A stretch of DNA of 43,006 nucleotides. Origin: a virus. Positions within the stretch are counted from its first letter, which is position 1. Each line of letters opens with the position of its first letter. Below are positions 1 through 8,661 of the stretch, in pieces. A program made the translations under genes and the position numbers. The stretch is from the IMG/VR virus record IMGVR_UViG_3300021957_000086, positions 1 to 43,006 of that record; one strand, 5' to 3'. The notes below the pieces were generated by a model. The model saw only the letters and a list, made by a program, of their open reading frames with translations. It was not told the origin of the DNA and did not search any database.

Positions 1-32
1 GGACCAGTGACCCCAGTGGCGTAGAGGTATAA

Positions 33-710
33 ATGGCTTACACATACGGCGAGCTAAAGCAGGCCATAGAAGACTTTACTGAGAACAACGAAGCGGGGTT
101 TGTGACAAATCTCCCTGTGTTTATACGCGCCGCAGAGGACCGCATACTTGTTAATGTTGATTTGGAAAACTTTCGCAAGAACGCCACATCTGCGATGTCA
201 ATTAACGATGAGTACCTATCCACACCATCAGACTTCTTGGCGCCGTTTTCTTTGTTTATTAAAGACTCCGGCAAGGAAGGCTTTCTTCTGGAAAAGGACG
301 TTAATTTTCTAAGAGAGGCATATCCTGATAGGACAACAACGGGAACCCCTAAATATTATGGATTCTTTGACGCTACAGCTACTGTAGGCTCTGGAAACGT
401 TCAGGCCAATTTCATATTGGCACCAACGCCCGACCAAGCATATGCAGTCGAGCTACATTACTATTACAGGCCAGCAAGCCTAACTGCTGGCGCTAATACA
501 GAATATACATGGTTGAGCAGTAACGCTCCTAATGCCCTACTGTACGGTTCTCTTATAGAAGCGTATATTTATATGAAGGGCGAACAGGACGTTATCTCCA
601 TGTATGAGGGGCGTTTCCAAGAAAGCCTGTCCCGACTTAAAGACCTTGCAGAAGCAAGGGAAAACGATGATGCATACAGAATGGGTCTTCCCACTAGACC
701 GCGCACATAA
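33..710 (+). CDS. Head-tail adaptor / tail-tube-like protein
   Basis: 225 aa. The sequence resembles the short-tailed phage adaptor family (SU10 adaptor and tail tubular A type): an alpha-helical N-terminus with early Tyr, Glu and Leu residues (AYTYGELKQAIEDF), a central beta region, and a helical C-terminus rich in Glu and Arg. Such proteins form the ring between portal and nozzle. It is the first gene seen and probably follows the head genes beyond the left edge. The start ATG lies right after a GAGG ribosome-binding site that overlaps a GTATAAA half-site of the phage-wide GTAC palindrome. The family call rests on recognising the pattern, without alignment; another virion structural role remains possible. 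Confidence 0.6.
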   Translation: MAYTYGELKQAIEDFTENNEAGFVTNLPVFIRAAEDRILVNVDLENFRKNATSAMSINDEYLSTPSDFLAPFSLFIKDSGKEGFLLEKDVNFLREAYPDRTTTGTPKYYGFFDATATVGSGNVQANFILAPTPDQAYAVELHYYYRPASLTAGANTEYTWLSSNAPNALLYGSLIEAYIYMKGEQDVISMYEGRFQESLSRLKDLAEARENDDAYRMGLPTRPRT

Positions 711-720
711 GGAGTAAAAG

Positions 721-1770
721 ATGGCAACATCAAATGCGGCAACCACATATCTGGAAAGGCGCGTTCTTGACTACATCTTCAAGAATGATTCACTTTCCTT
801 TGCCTCGCCGGGCAACAGCATTTATGTGGGTTTAGCTACAGCAATCGCTAATGCTGAATCAGGCAGTCTAACGGAGGTTAGCGTCATTGCAGAAGACGCT
901 GACTATACACGTCAACAAGTAACGGCGGCAAACTGGAAACAGTCTGTAACCACTGTGGCCGTAAACGCAACCGCATCCGATACAGAAATTGTCCTAACTG
1001 ACGCAGAAGCATTTCCGTCAGCCGGAACAATTGAGGTTGGTAACGAGATTATTGACTACACAGGTAAGGATGGAACGGCAACAGCGGATGCTAATGGCGC
1101 TGTAAGCTCTTCAACGTCTTTGTCAGTAGACGGCAATAGCGGGACAATTTCTAAGGGTATGGTCGTAAGCGGTACGGGAATTTCCGGAACTGTTCGTGTG
1201 GCTACCGTCACATCCCAAACAGCTTTGGTTCTGGATACTGCTATTACCATTTCAGATAACACTGCTTTGACCTTTACAGGAACAAGCATACTCACTGGAT
1301 GTTCGCGCGCTCAAGACGGAACGACTGCTACTTCGCATGCGGCCACGGCAACGGTAATTTCTGACGCTCAGAGAGTAATCAACGACAATAACATTGAGTT
1401 CCCTCCATCAAGCGGCATTTCAAGTTATACAGTCACACATGCGTTTGTAGCGGACAAGCCTTTTGCAACCGCTCTGGTTAACGGAAATGTGTCCTCTTCA
1501 ACAGCAGTAGCCCTAGATAATAATGTGAGTACAGTTGCTGTAGGTGATGTGGTCACTGGAACTGGAATCACAGGAATTGTTACCGTTGCTACCGTTAATA
1601 GTCAAACAAGCATTGTTCTGGATACTGCGGTAACGCTTTCAGATGATTCAAAGCTAAAGTTTGATGGCTCTAACGTTTTGTTTATAGGAACGCTAGATGT
1701 ATCAAAGACAATTGCATCAGGTGATATCTTCCGGGTTAACGGAAGTAATCTGAGCATTGAGTTGAAGTAA
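721..1770 (+). CDS. Tail-fibre/virion protein with two copies of a repeated beta module
   Basis: 349 aa, Thr/Ser/Val/Gly-rich, no Cys-rich or enzymatic motif. The N-terminus (about 1-120) begins with TYLERRVLDYIFKN and looks like a phage tail-fibre or baseplate attachment region. Two copies of a roughly 65-residue module follow, at about residues 122-186 and 253-316, each built around GTGI, VATV and VLDTA motifs. A third copy is in the next gene. The C-terminus (about 320-349) is beta-rich. ATG is preceded by AAGGAGT, a good ribosome-binding site. A structural fibre or decoration role is inferred from composition and from the fibre genes on its 3' side. Confidence 0.65.
   Translation: MATSNAATTYLERRVLDYIFKNDSLSFASPGNSIYVGLATAIANAESGSLTEVSVIAEDADYTRQQVTAANWKQSVTTVAVNATASDTEIVLTDAEAFPSAGTIEVGNEIIDYTGKDGTATADANGAVSSSTSLSVDGNSGTISKGMVVSGTGISGTVRVATVTSQTALVLDTAITISDNTALTFTGTSILTGCSRAQDGTTATSHAATATVISDAQRVINDNNIEFPPSSGISSYTVTHAFVADKPFATALVNGNVSSSTAVALDNNVSTVAVGDVVTGTGITGIVTVATVNSQTSIVLDTAVTLSDDSKLKFDGSNVLFIGTLDVSKTIASGDIFRVNGSNLSIELK
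1084..1278 (+). repeat. 65-residue repeated module, copy 1
   Basis: Coding repeat (GAVSSSTSLSVDGNSG ... GTGISGTV ... VLDTAITISD) similar to the copies at 1477-1668 and 2028-2225. Similarity is clear in protein and partly in DNA, pointing to duplication within the fibre region. Confidence 0.75.
1477..1668 (+). repeat. 65-residue repeated module, copy 2
   Basis: Second copy in the same gene (NGNVSSSTAVALDNN ... GTGITGIV ... VLDTAVTLSD). More diverged from copy 1 than copy 3 is, judged by eye. Confidence 0.7.
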
Positions 1771-1787
1771 AGGTACTATAGTACAAA
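1770..1787. promoter_or_regulatory. GTAC palindrome site at gene start
   Basis: GTAC-TATA-GTACAAA directly before the ATG at 1788; left half imperfect (AAGGTAC). Any bound protein would cover the translation start. Confidence 0.5.
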
Positions 1788-2363
1788 ATGGCACTCGTAA
1801 TCAAAGACCGTGTTAAAGAGACAACAACCACTACGGGTACTGGCACGTTAACTCTTGCTGGCGCTCTTACTGGTTTTGACTCATTCGGCGTAATAGGAAA
1901 TAGTAACACCACTTATTATTCCTGCACCGATGGCACGGACTTTGAGGTCGGGGTCGGAACGTACACTGCATCAGGCACAACGCTCTCTAGGGACTCTGTG
2001 CTGGAGAGTAGTGGGCCTACAGCCTCCGCAGACGTTAACGGCGCTGTGTCGGCCTCTACGAGCGTTGCACTGGATGGGAACAGCGGAACAGTTGCTGTTG
2101 GCATGCGAGTGCGGGGCACGGGCATTAGTGGGGTGGTTACAGTGTCTACCGTTACAAGTCAGAGCGCTATCGTTCTTGATACGGCTGTAACTCTTGCCGA
2201 TGATGCCGCGCTCACATTTGGGGACGCTAAAATTAACTGGGGCGCAGGCACCCGAACAATCTTCTGCACAATGCCAGCAGAAAAGATAATTTTCAATGAT
2301 GCCAGTGGTACTCCGGTGAACTTCACCGACAACAGCTTGGCATTTGCAATTGCATTGGGGTAA
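1788..2363 (+). CDS. Tail-fibre/virion protein with one copy of the repeated module
   Basis: 191 aa. The N-terminus (1-80) contains VKETTTTTGTGTLTL, a common opening of marine phage fibre-like proteins, followed by GxNxTYYSCTDG and EVGVGTYT motifs. The shared roughly 65-residue GTGI/VSTV/VLDTA module is at about residues 81-146. The C-terminus (about 147-191) resembles the end of the parental short protein, so the module appears inserted into an otherwise compact fibre protein. The ATG sits at the 3' end of a GTAC-TATA-GTACAAA site, with the nearest Shine-Dalgarno-like AAAGG about 12 bases upstream, so start control may be unusual. Function inferred as virion structural. Confidence 0.65.
   Translation: MALVIKDRVKETTTTTGTGTLTLAGALTGFDSFGVIGNSNTTYYSCTDGTDFEVGVGTYTASGTTLSRDSVLESSGPTASADVNGAVSASTSVALDGNSGTVAVGMRVRGTGISGVVTVSTVTSQSAIVLDTAVTLADDAALTFGDAKINWGAGTRTIFCTMPAEKIIFNDASGTPVNFTDNSLAFAIALG
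2028..2225 (+). repeat. 65-residue repeated module, copy 3
   Basis: Copy in the adjacent gene (NGAVSASTSVALDGNSG ... GTGISGVV ... VLDTAVTLAD), inserted in a shorter protein. Shows exchange of the module between neighbouring genes. Confidence 0.75.
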
Positions 2364-2366
2364 GAG

Positions 2367-2696
2367 ATGGCAAACGCATTTAAGACATTTACAGATACTG
2401 CGGTAGGGACAAGCCCAGCGACTATATATACTTGCCCCGCTTCAACAGAGACAACTATCATTGGGCTAAATGTTTCCAACATATTGACAGTGTCTATCAC
2501 CGTAGATGTTCAATTGGAGAATGCTGATGGTGACAATGTATATATTGTGAAAAGCGCAATTGTACCAGTCGGCTCTTCTTTGGTGGCCTGCGGCGGCGAC
2601 CAGAAGATTGTAATGAACTCATCGGATGTATTGAAAGTGACCGCAAGTCAGGCGTCAGCGGCTGATGTGGCTATGTCTATTCTGGAGATTACATAA
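2367..2696 (+). CDS. Small beta-sandwich virion/tail protein
   Basis: 109 aa, Val/Thr/Ser-rich with alternating hydrophobic strands (NILTVSITVDVQL, YIVKSAIVPVGSSLV), typical of small tail-associated beta-sandwich proteins in marine phages. No catalytic motif or membrane segment is seen. It starts 3 bases after the previous stop, and its TAA overlaps the ATG of the next gene, so it is likely translated in a coupled way with the fibres. Exact role unknown. Confidence 0.6.
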   Translation: MANAFKTFTDTAVGTSPATIYTCPASTETTIIGLNVSNILTVSITVDVQLENADGDNVYIVKSAIVPVGSSLVACGGDQKIVMNSSDVLKVTASQASAADVAMSILEIT

Positions 2697-3694
2697 TGGC
2701 GCTGTCTACCATTGGCACAAATCAACTAGACACTACAGACAACATCAACTTCGGCGACAACGACAAGGCGCAGTTCGGCGCTGGCAATGACTTGCAGATT
2801 TACCATGATGCGTCTCACAGTTACGTTTCTGACGCTGGAACAGGCAATCTACAACTCAGCACAAACGGCACAGCCATTAAGATGCTTAGAGGCAATGGCG
2901 AGGTTTTAGGTAGTTTCAACATAGGCGGGTCTGTAGACTTATATCACAGCAATGCAAAGAAGGTCGAAACCACAGCCAGCGGAATTAATGTCACTGGCAA
3001 CATTGATTTCAGCGGTGGAATATTAGCCAGTAACGGTTCAGTTCAATTTGTTATGGATAAAGATAACAATGGCGGTGAAGTGTTTCTGTGGGGTCATAAT
3101 GCAAGTGACGCTACAACAAATGAGTTAATGCGCCTGACATCGGCTGGTCGCCTTTTAGTTAATACAACAAACGCTTCACCTTCAAACATCTCATCTGGAA
3201 CGGTTGGGGGTTGTTCATTTGGGGAAGATAACGGAGGTGAAATAGCTTCTGATGCTTATAACACTTTCCAGATTAACAAACTAAATTCAACATCAGGTGG
3301 TTTAATTGCTTTCAGATATAATGCCACACAAGTTGGCTATATTGGCACCAATGGCACAACAACAACTTACAACACATCCTCAGACTACCGCCTCAAAGAA
3401 AACGTCACCGATATTACTGGTGCAACGGACAGACTGAAGCAACTCAATCCTGTACGGTTTAATTTTATTGCAGATGCTGATACCACTGTTGATGGCTTCT
3501 TGGCGCATGAGGTTCAGGACATTGTTCCAGAAGCAATTACAGGCACGAAAGATGCGGTGGATGACGATGGTAACGCTGTTATGCAGGGGATTGACCAAAG
3601 CAAGCTAGTGCCGTTGCTGGTGGCTACCATACAAGAACAGCAAGCCGCTATTGAAGCATTGACTGCTAGAGTAACTTCATTGGAGGCGAACTAA
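2696..3694 (+). CDS. Tail fibre with C-terminal S74-type intramolecular chaperone
   Basis: 332 aa. Residues 1-110 hold fibre motifs (NFGDNDKAQFGAGNDLQIYHD, repeated in many marine phage fibres). The middle is beta-rich. The C-terminus from about residue 228 begins with SDYRLKENV, the hallmark of the peptidase S74/endosialidase chaperone domain, which trimerises fibres and cleaves itself off, and ends in a coiled coil (IQEQQAAIEALTARVTSLEAN). The Ser and Lys of the SDYRLKEN motif are present, so self-cleavage is plausible. It overlaps both neighbours by one base (TAATG). Confident as a fibre; the receptor is unknown. Confidence 0.88.
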   Translation: MALSTIGTNQLDTTDNINFGDNDKAQFGAGNDLQIYHDASHSYVSDAGTGNLQLSTNGTAIKMLRGNGEVLGSFNIGGSVDLYHSNAKKVETTASGINVTGNIDFSGGILASNGSVQFVMDKDNNGGEVFLWGHNASDATTNELMRLTSAGRLLVNTTNASPSNISSGTVGGCSFGEDNGGEIASDAYNTFQINKLNSTSGGLIAFRYNATQVGYIGTNGTTTTYNTSSDYRLKENVTDITGATDRLKQLNPVRFNFIADADTTVDGFLAHEVQDIVPEAITGTKDAVDDDGNAVMQGIDQSKLVPLLVATIQEQQAAIEALTARVTSLEAN

Positions 3695-4911
3695 TGTCAT
3701 ATATAGGAAATAAGCCATCGCAGACACTAGCAAGCCCGACTAGCCAGTATTTTAATGGTACTGGCTCACAGACTGTGTTCACTCTGAACCGCCTTGTTAA
3801 TGTATCCGAAGACCTTGAGGTGTTTGTTAATAACATTCAGCAGGAGCCGGGTGTTGGTAAGTCTTACACAGCCACAGGCTCAACTCTGACATTTGATGCC
3901 GCGCCCTCCGCTGGGACAAGCAATGTATATGTGGTTTATCGTGGGCTGGCAGAGGTTACAACACGGTTAGAGACGGACCCTAATAGCGCAATCTCTGCTA
4001 CGACAGGTACGTTCAGCGGCGACCTGACTGTTGACACCAACACACTGTATGTAGACAGCGCAAACAATCGGATTGGCATTAATACTATAACGCCTAGTGA
4101 AACCCTGCACGTTGAAGAAGCCACAACAGGTAATGCTGTGCGTGTGTCTAGAGGTGGCAATTATATTATTATGGGTGGTTCTGGCTCTGGAACACAATAT
4201 GTAAAAGGTTACGAAGGCACTATTGCTTTTGGCAATGCCTTTGCGGGAAATACTACATTTTTAACTGACGACACAGAACGTATGCGTATTACGTCATACG
4301 GAGACGTAGGTATAGGTCGCCCTGACCCGCAAAACATCGTGGGTAATAGTGGTGGCGGTCTCGTTGTAAGAAGTGGTGCAAGTCGCGCGGCTACTACTTC
4401 GTTGTTTGCGGTTCAAGACAGCAGTGGAAATAACTCGTTTCTGCAACTGCACAATGGTGAAACCACTTTTAGCACAGGTGCGATTGGTTCTAAGACTGAA
4501 GCAATGCAAATCACTTCGGCTGGAGATGTTCTTGGTACTGATTTTGTTATGACATTTAACCCTTCATTTCCACCATCAGGAACAGGGACGTATTATCAAA
4601 ACGGCGCTTTGACTAGCACTGACGCCTCATTAATCAATACCCTTGCGCCGTGTAATTTTAAAATTAAAGAGTTAAAGGTTTATGTTAACAGTGCGCTTAC
4701 AAGCGGCTCTGCAACAGTTGCAATACTAAAAGATGGTTCCACTACTGGAAACCTTAGTATTGGAACAGGAACCAATGTTCATAGTTTAACTTCTTTTCTT
4801 GCAAATAATAGCTTTGCCGCAAGCAGTAATAACAGGATTGGTGCAAGAATTATACTTAGTGGAACGTCACCCGCTTGGTATCACATATCAATACGTTGCG
4901 AGAGGATATAA
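3694..4911 (+). CDS. Tail fibre protein, T7-fibre-like N-terminal module
   Basis: 405 aa. Residues 1-90 form a module (MSYIGNKP, FNGTGSQTVFTL, VNNIQQEPG, YTATGSTLTF) also found in the product at 6318 and in many marine fibre proteins, usually virion-anchoring. The centre (about 130-250) has the motifs NRIGINTITPSETLHVE and ERMRITSYGDVGIG, typical of phage fibre shafts before S74 domains, but no S74 domain follows here. The C-terminus (about 285-405) is a beta-rich globular domain that may be the receptor-binding tip. It starts on the stop of the S74 fibre. Confidence 0.75.
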   Translation: MSYIGNKPSQTLASPTSQYFNGTGSQTVFTLNRLVNVSEDLEVFVNNIQQEPGVGKSYTATGSTLTFDAAPSAGTSNVYVVYRGLAEVTTRLETDPNSAISATTGTFSGDLTVDTNTLYVDSANNRIGINTITPSETLHVEEATTGNAVRVSRGGNYIIMGGSGSGTQYVKGYEGTIAFGNAFAGNTTFLTDDTERMRITSYGDVGIGRPDPQNIVGNSGGGLVVRSGASRAATTSLFAVQDSSGNNSFLQLHNGETTFSTGAIGSKTEAMQITSAGDVLGTDFVMTFNPSFPPSGTGTYYQNGALTSTDASLINTLAPCNFKIKELKVYVNSALTSGSATVAILKDGSTTGNLSIGTGTNVHSLTSFLANNSFAASSNNRIGARIILSGTSPAWYHISIRCERI

Positions 4912-4912
4912 T

Positions 4913-5116
4913 ATGTCTTTAGAAATAGACAGTTTAGAATTTGAACAGTATTCAGAAAAACTTGCTGAGATACATAAGTTAGAAATTCAAGGTCAAGATT
5001 TGCGGGTAATGAGAAACGCTATTCTCGGTAATGCTGATGCAATAGCAACACTTCAATCTATCGAAGACCAAATTTCTGTTTTAAGAAATGATATGGCAAT
5101 TTTAGAGGCTGAATAG
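4913..5116 (+). CDS. Small helical coiled-coil protein between fibre genes
   Basis: 67 aa, Glu/Leu/Ile-rich and almost wholly helical, with heptad-like spacing of hydrophobics (LEFEQYSEKLAEIHKLEI, then ATLQSIEDQISVLRNDMAIL). The start ATG comes one base after the upstream TAA, with AGAGGA as ribosome-binding site; a longer in-frame start at 4799 would lie inside the fibre gene and is rejected. Its stop abuts the next ATG directly. It could be a fibre-trimerisation or assembly-chaperone peptide; function is inferred only from shape and position. Confidence 0.6.
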   Translation: MSLEIDSLEFEQYSEKLAEIHKLEIQGQDLRVMRNAILGNADAIATLQSIEDQISVLRNDMAILEAE

Positions 5117-5932
5117 ATGCCGATTAGTAAAATTCAATCAGCAAGTATGCCGGACTCGATAGCTATCGACACTGATGTTCTTGTTGTAGACGGCACTAAC
5201 AATCGTGTTGGTGTGGGTCGTGATGCGCCTTTGAGAGACTTTGAAGTTTATGGCGCGGGTGCTGAGATGTCACTTGTAGATACAAACCAGTCAACAGATA
5301 GAAAGACTATGAACTGGTTTATGTCTGGGGATAAAGCCTATTGGAGAATGCTAAACGATGCCCAAACTGCGGGTGGCGGGAATGTTTCTGTTGATTTTGA
5401 CGGTAATCTTACTGCGGCGGGGTATGTGACGGGCGGTGCTGGTAGTATTGTCCAGCAAGCGGTCAGAAGCACTGTTACATACATGACAATAAACCCAGTT
5501 AACAATTGGACTGAGGTTCATACCAACTTTCGCCTAATCTTCACGCCTAAGTTTTCTAACAGTAAAATTGTTGTAACTTACGCCATTCCGTTTAACCCAA
5601 CGGGGGCGGCAAACATTTTGTTCGGGTTTAAGCCTTTCCGGTTGGTTAGCGGCACATATCATGACTTTTCCACAACAGGCGGTGCTTTAAATAATCGTAA
5701 CTTAATGCAGTCGGCTTTTGCTAGAAGCAACAACGGCTATGATGTAAATGACCAAAATCAATACACTCTAATTGGTGTCGATGAACCTAGCACTACGAGT
5801 GCCTGCACCTATGGCTTTTATTACAGCAGTGAAGGTTTAAACAACACATTGTTCTGCCACTCAAACGGTAACAATAGTAACTGGGGTTGGACAGCACCTG
5901 TTCATATTGTCGCAACGGAGATACGCCAATGA
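5117..5932 (+). CDS. Tail fibre protein
   Basis: 271 aa. The N-terminus (1-90) has the NNRVGVGRDAPLRDFEV shaft motif of phage fibres, followed by MNWFMSGDKAYWRM. From about residue 110 a C-terminal beta-sandwich starts (VQQAVRSTVTYMTINPVNNWTEV) and ends in VATEIRQ, an ending like that of the 7583 product (LMEIAQ), so both probably have related tip domains. Its TGA overlaps the ATG of the chaperone-like gene at 5929, suggesting a fibre-chaperone pair. Confidence 0.72.
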   Translation: MPISKIQSASMPDSIAIDTDVLVVDGTNNRVGVGRDAPLRDFEVYGAGAEMSLVDTNQSTDRKTMNWFMSGDKAYWRMLNDAQTAGGGNVSVDFDGNLTAAGYVTGGAGSIVQQAVRSTVTYMTINPVNNWTEVHTNFRLIFTPKFSNSKIVVTYAIPFNPTGAANILFGFKPFRLVSGTYHDFSTTGGALNNRNLMQSAFARSNNGYDVNDQNQYTLIGVDEPSTTSACTYGFYYSSEGLNNTLFCHSNGNNSNWGWTAPVHIVATEIRQ

Positions 5933-6318
5933 GTAATGTATTTGTTTCCGATGCGCTAATTGCTTTGGGCGTTGAGAATTATAAATTAGAAGGCGAACCT
6001 ACAACTGAAGCGGAGTTTAATTCGTCTTTTGTAAAACTCACTGGCGCAGATGAAAACGGTATTGCTACTGAGAGTACCGACCCCGCAGATTTTGGTGTCA
6101 CTTGGGGTGAAATTTTCGCAAAGATGGACGCGCTTGTTACGGAAAAGCCTTTGCGGTTTTTGCGGGAAGAGCGCGATAGACGATTGGCGGCTTCGGACTG
6201 GATGGTTGTTCCGGACAGGACCGCTACGCAAGCTCAACTTGATTATCGCCAAGCATTACGAGATGTGCCACGGAACTACGCATCATTAGACGATGTTGTG
6301 TGGCCGGAGAAACCATAA
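5929..6318 (+). CDS. Phage tail assembly chaperone-like protein, copy 1
   Basis: 129 aa. Residues about 80-120 carry the pattern LREERDRRLAASDWM, then QLDYRQALRDVP, characteristic of the phage tail assembly chaperone (Phage_tail_APC) group found next to fibre genes. The N-terminus (ALIALGVENYKLEGEP) matches the paralogue at 8662, so the two share the whole architecture. Start chosen at the ATG overlapping the fibre stop (ATGA); an upstream start would run inside the fibre. Likely helps fold or attach the fibre encoded just before it. Confidence 0.75.
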   Translation: MSNVFVSDALIALGVENYKLEGEPTTEAEFNSSFVKLTGADENGIATESTDPADFGVTWGEIFAKMDALVTEKPLRFLREERDRRLAASDWMVVPDRTATQAQLDYRQALRDVPRNYASLDDVVWPEKP

Positions 6319-7046
6319 TGGCATATATAGGAATAGACCCAAATGTAGGCGACATAACCTTCCAGACCTTTACGGGAAATGGGAGCGCCACTGCGTTCAC
6401 CCTTGCCCAGTCTATTGTGAGCGGCGAGGCATTACTTGTGACCATTGGTAACGTGGTTCAGGAGCCGGGGGTATCTGCCGCTTACACAGCACAAGGCAAC
6501 ACACTTACATTCTCTGCCGCGCCTGCTAACGGAGATGTGATTACTGTAAGGTTCTTTGGGCGCGCTGTGGACCAGCCTACAAGCTATGCCATGCAGTTGT
6601 TCAAGTATGTGGCTACCGCAAGTCAGACAGCATTTACTGGCGCGGACAATGCGGGCGCTATTTTAGCCTTTAGTGGGAATGATGTGGATGTATATCTAAA
6701 TGGTGTGCATCTCGATACGTCTGACTTCACACCATCTAATGGCGACACCATTACACTGGCATCAGGGGCGGCGTTAAACGATGAATTGGTCATCCGCGCC
6801 TATCGTGCGTTTACTGTAACTGATACAGTGAGTAAGTCTAGTGGCGGCACATTCGCGGCTGAGATTACCGCGCCGCAGTTTCAGACAACCAACACAACGG
6901 TAGACACCGCAGTATTTCGTACTAACGGACAAACTGTGGACGAAGACACCACGATTGGCGCAACAAAGAATGCTTTGGCTATTGGTCCGCTGACAATAGA
7001 CCCGTCAACGACCATTACAGTCAACGGCAACTTAACTATACTGTGA
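6318..7046 (+). CDS. Tail fibre protein with duplicated T7-fibre-like module
   Basis: 242 aa. The module seen at the N-terminus of the 3694 product occurs twice: about residues 1-85 (MAYIGIDP, FTGNGSATAFTL, VVQEPGVSAAYTAQGNTLTF) and about residues 95-165 (KYVATASQTAFTGADN, DVYLNGVHLDTSDFTPSNG). The C-terminus carries TTIGATKNALAIGPLTID and NGNLTIL, a typical end of marine fibre shafts with no tip domain. The start ATG overlaps the upstream TAA. Likely an anchoring adaptor fibre that holds other fibres. Confidence 0.72.
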   Translation: MAYIGIDPNVGDITFQTFTGNGSATAFTLAQSIVSGEALLVTIGNVVQEPGVSAAYTAQGNTLTFSAAPANGDVITVRFFGRAVDQPTSYAMQLFKYVATASQTAFTGADNAGAILAFSGNDVDVYLNGVHLDTSDFTPSNGDTITLASGAALNDELVIRAYRAFTVTDTVSKSSGGTFAAEITAPQFQTTNTTVDTAVFRTNGQTVDEDTTIGATKNALAIGPLTIDPSTTITVNGNLTIL

Positions 7047-7053
7047 GGCGCAG

Positions 7054-7569
7054 ATGGCTTCGATATTAAATGTAGACGCAATAAACAACGTGGCGGGAAC
7101 ATCCGCCTTAACGATTGATAGCAATGGAGTTGTGTCATCTACTGCTGTTTTATCTGTAATGTATAACAGTAGTAGCGTAACTATTCCAGATAACTCTGAT
7201 ACTGTAATTCCGTTACAGACTTCTGTTACAGATACTCACAGTCTTTATGATGCAACTAACGATAGACTGCTAATTACATCAGCGTTTAACAATTCATATT
7301 TTATAATTTCTTGGTCAGTTATGGTTACGGCTTCGGATGGTGATAATATGCAATGTCATCTTTCAAAAAACGGCTCTGCAATTCAAACTGACCGTAAATT
7401 TTATAATGGCGGAGAAGGTGAATCAATAAGCATGGGTGGAACTTGGATAGGTCAGGTATCAACTGGCGATTACTTTGGCTTAATAGCATTTTGTGACAAG
7501 GCGTCAGGCACATCTTCTTCTGTAGTGGGTCTGAACAATACGTTCTTGTACGCCGCTAAACTGTTTTAA
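7054..7569 (+). CDS. Small tail fibre protein
   Basis: 171 aa. Opens with ASILNVDAINNVAGTSALTID, an N-terminal motif closely shared with the 8065 product and likely a common attachment peptide. The rest is a beta-rich jelly-roll-like tip with no enzymatic motif. Start ATG is preceded by GAGGCGC. Part of a run of short fibres with interchangeable tips. Confidence 0.65.
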   Translation: MASILNVDAINNVAGTSALTIDSNGVVSSTAVLSVMYNSSSVTIPDNSDTVIPLQTSVTDTHSLYDATNDRLLITSAFNNSYFIISWSVMVTASDGDNMQCHLSKNGSAIQTDRKFYNGGEGESISMGGTWIGQVSTGDYFGLIAFCDKASGTSSSVVGLNNTFLYAAKLF

Positions 7570-7582
7570 ATAGGATAAAAAC

Positions 7583-8068
7583 ATGTCAACATTATTTGTA
7601 GACACAGTAAATCAGAAGACCATCGGCAACGGTGTGCAGATTCCGGGTCATGTGGTTCAAACAGTAGCGTATGGCGTGGGGCAAGGCTCTCCGGCGTTTT
7701 CTAACTCTACTGCTGTTACTATTGGTTCTGGGCAAACTGTAATTATTGGCTCTGGCACGATTACTCCAACATCTTCGTCTAATAAAATATTGGTGTGTGG
7801 ACATAATGTTTGCCATCAAAGCAACGCCAGCGGATATGTATATCTTCGGATAATGCGAGATAGCTCGGTTGTTCAAACTCCGGGCAACGCAATTGGTTAT
7901 ACATTTCCAGTTGGCGCTAGGATTAGTGTGCCTTATTTCTTTTTAGATAGCCCGGCAACAACCAGCGCAATAACGTATTCTCATAGAGTTGATTATCTTG
8001 GGGGAACCCTTAATCAAATTTGGAATTATGGCTCGGTGTCCCTAGTCTTAATGGAGATTGCACAATGA
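7583..8068 (+). CDS. Small tail fibre protein
   Basis: 161 aa. N-terminus STLFVDTVNQKTIGNGVQIPG, then HVVQTVAYG and a beta-sandwich ending LMEIAQ. This tail domain (HVVQT, TSSSNKILV, EIAQ) belongs to a recurring phage fibre tip type and resembles the C-terminus of the 5117 product. Start follows AGGAT. Its TGA overlaps the ATG of the next fibre gene. Confidence 0.68.
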   Translation: MSTLFVDTVNQKTIGNGVQIPGHVVQTVAYGVGQGSPAFSNSTAVTIGSGQTVIIGSGTITPTSSSNKILVCGHNVCHQSNASGYVYLRIMRDSSVVQTPGNAIGYTFPVGARISVPYFFLDSPATTSAITYSHRVDYLGGTLNQIWNYGSVSLVLMEIAQ

Positions 8069-8652
8069 CTAGCATATTGAAAGTCTCCGAAATCCAAGAC
8101 CCAACCAACTCGAACACGGCGCTGACGATTGACAGTAGTGGTAATGTTTCGTTTAGCAACCCCCTGCCAAACGTAATACAGTCTGCCGTATTTGTTCGGT
8201 ATTCTAACGCTACTGGAAGGTCTAGCAATACATTTCACACTAGACAGTTTGACACCATTTCTTCAGGTAGCATAACGGGTGCAAGCGTTGATGCATCTGG
8301 CTATGCGAGCCTTCCGGCTGGCACTTATATCATTCAATATAATGCGACTTGTATCAATAATTCTGGTGGCCACGGTGAGGTTGTCTCTCGCCTGTACGAC
8401 CATGCGGCGGGTTCAGTTGTTGCAAACTCTTACTCTGTTCGCTCGACACAGGCGGCTGACGGAACAGATAGCACATTTCATGGCGGGTCTATTGTGGCGA
8501 CCCTTTCTTCAACGGCGGCAATAACCGTCCAAACATTGGTTGAAAACAATTCGTGGGACGATGTTAATACTTTTGATGGTAGTCCCGGAAATACACTTGG
8601 TGCGGCAAACAACCAGAAGAGTGTTGAAATGACCGCTATTAAGATTGCATAG
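8065..8652 (+). CDS. Small tail fibre protein
   Basis: 195 aa. N-terminal TSILKVSEIQDPTNSNTALTID matches the attachment motif of the 7054 product; then NVIQSAVFVRY and a beta-sandwich tip with GxYxIQYNATCINN. The start ATG overlaps the upstream stop (ATGA), chosen over an in-frame start at 8020 inside the preceding gene. The second chaperone-like gene follows 9 bases after its stop, repeating the fibre-chaperone layout. Confidence 0.68.
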   Translation: MTSILKVSEIQDPTNSNTALTIDSSGNVSFSNPLPNVIQSAVFVRYSNATGRSSNTFHTRQFDTISSGSITGASVDASGYASLPAGTYIIQYNATCINNSGGHGEVVSRLYDHAAGSVVANSYSVRSTQAADGTDSTFHGGSIVATLSSTAAITVQTLVENNSWDDVNTFDGSPGNTLGAANNQKSVEMTAIKIA

Positions 8653-8661
8653 GAGTAAACA

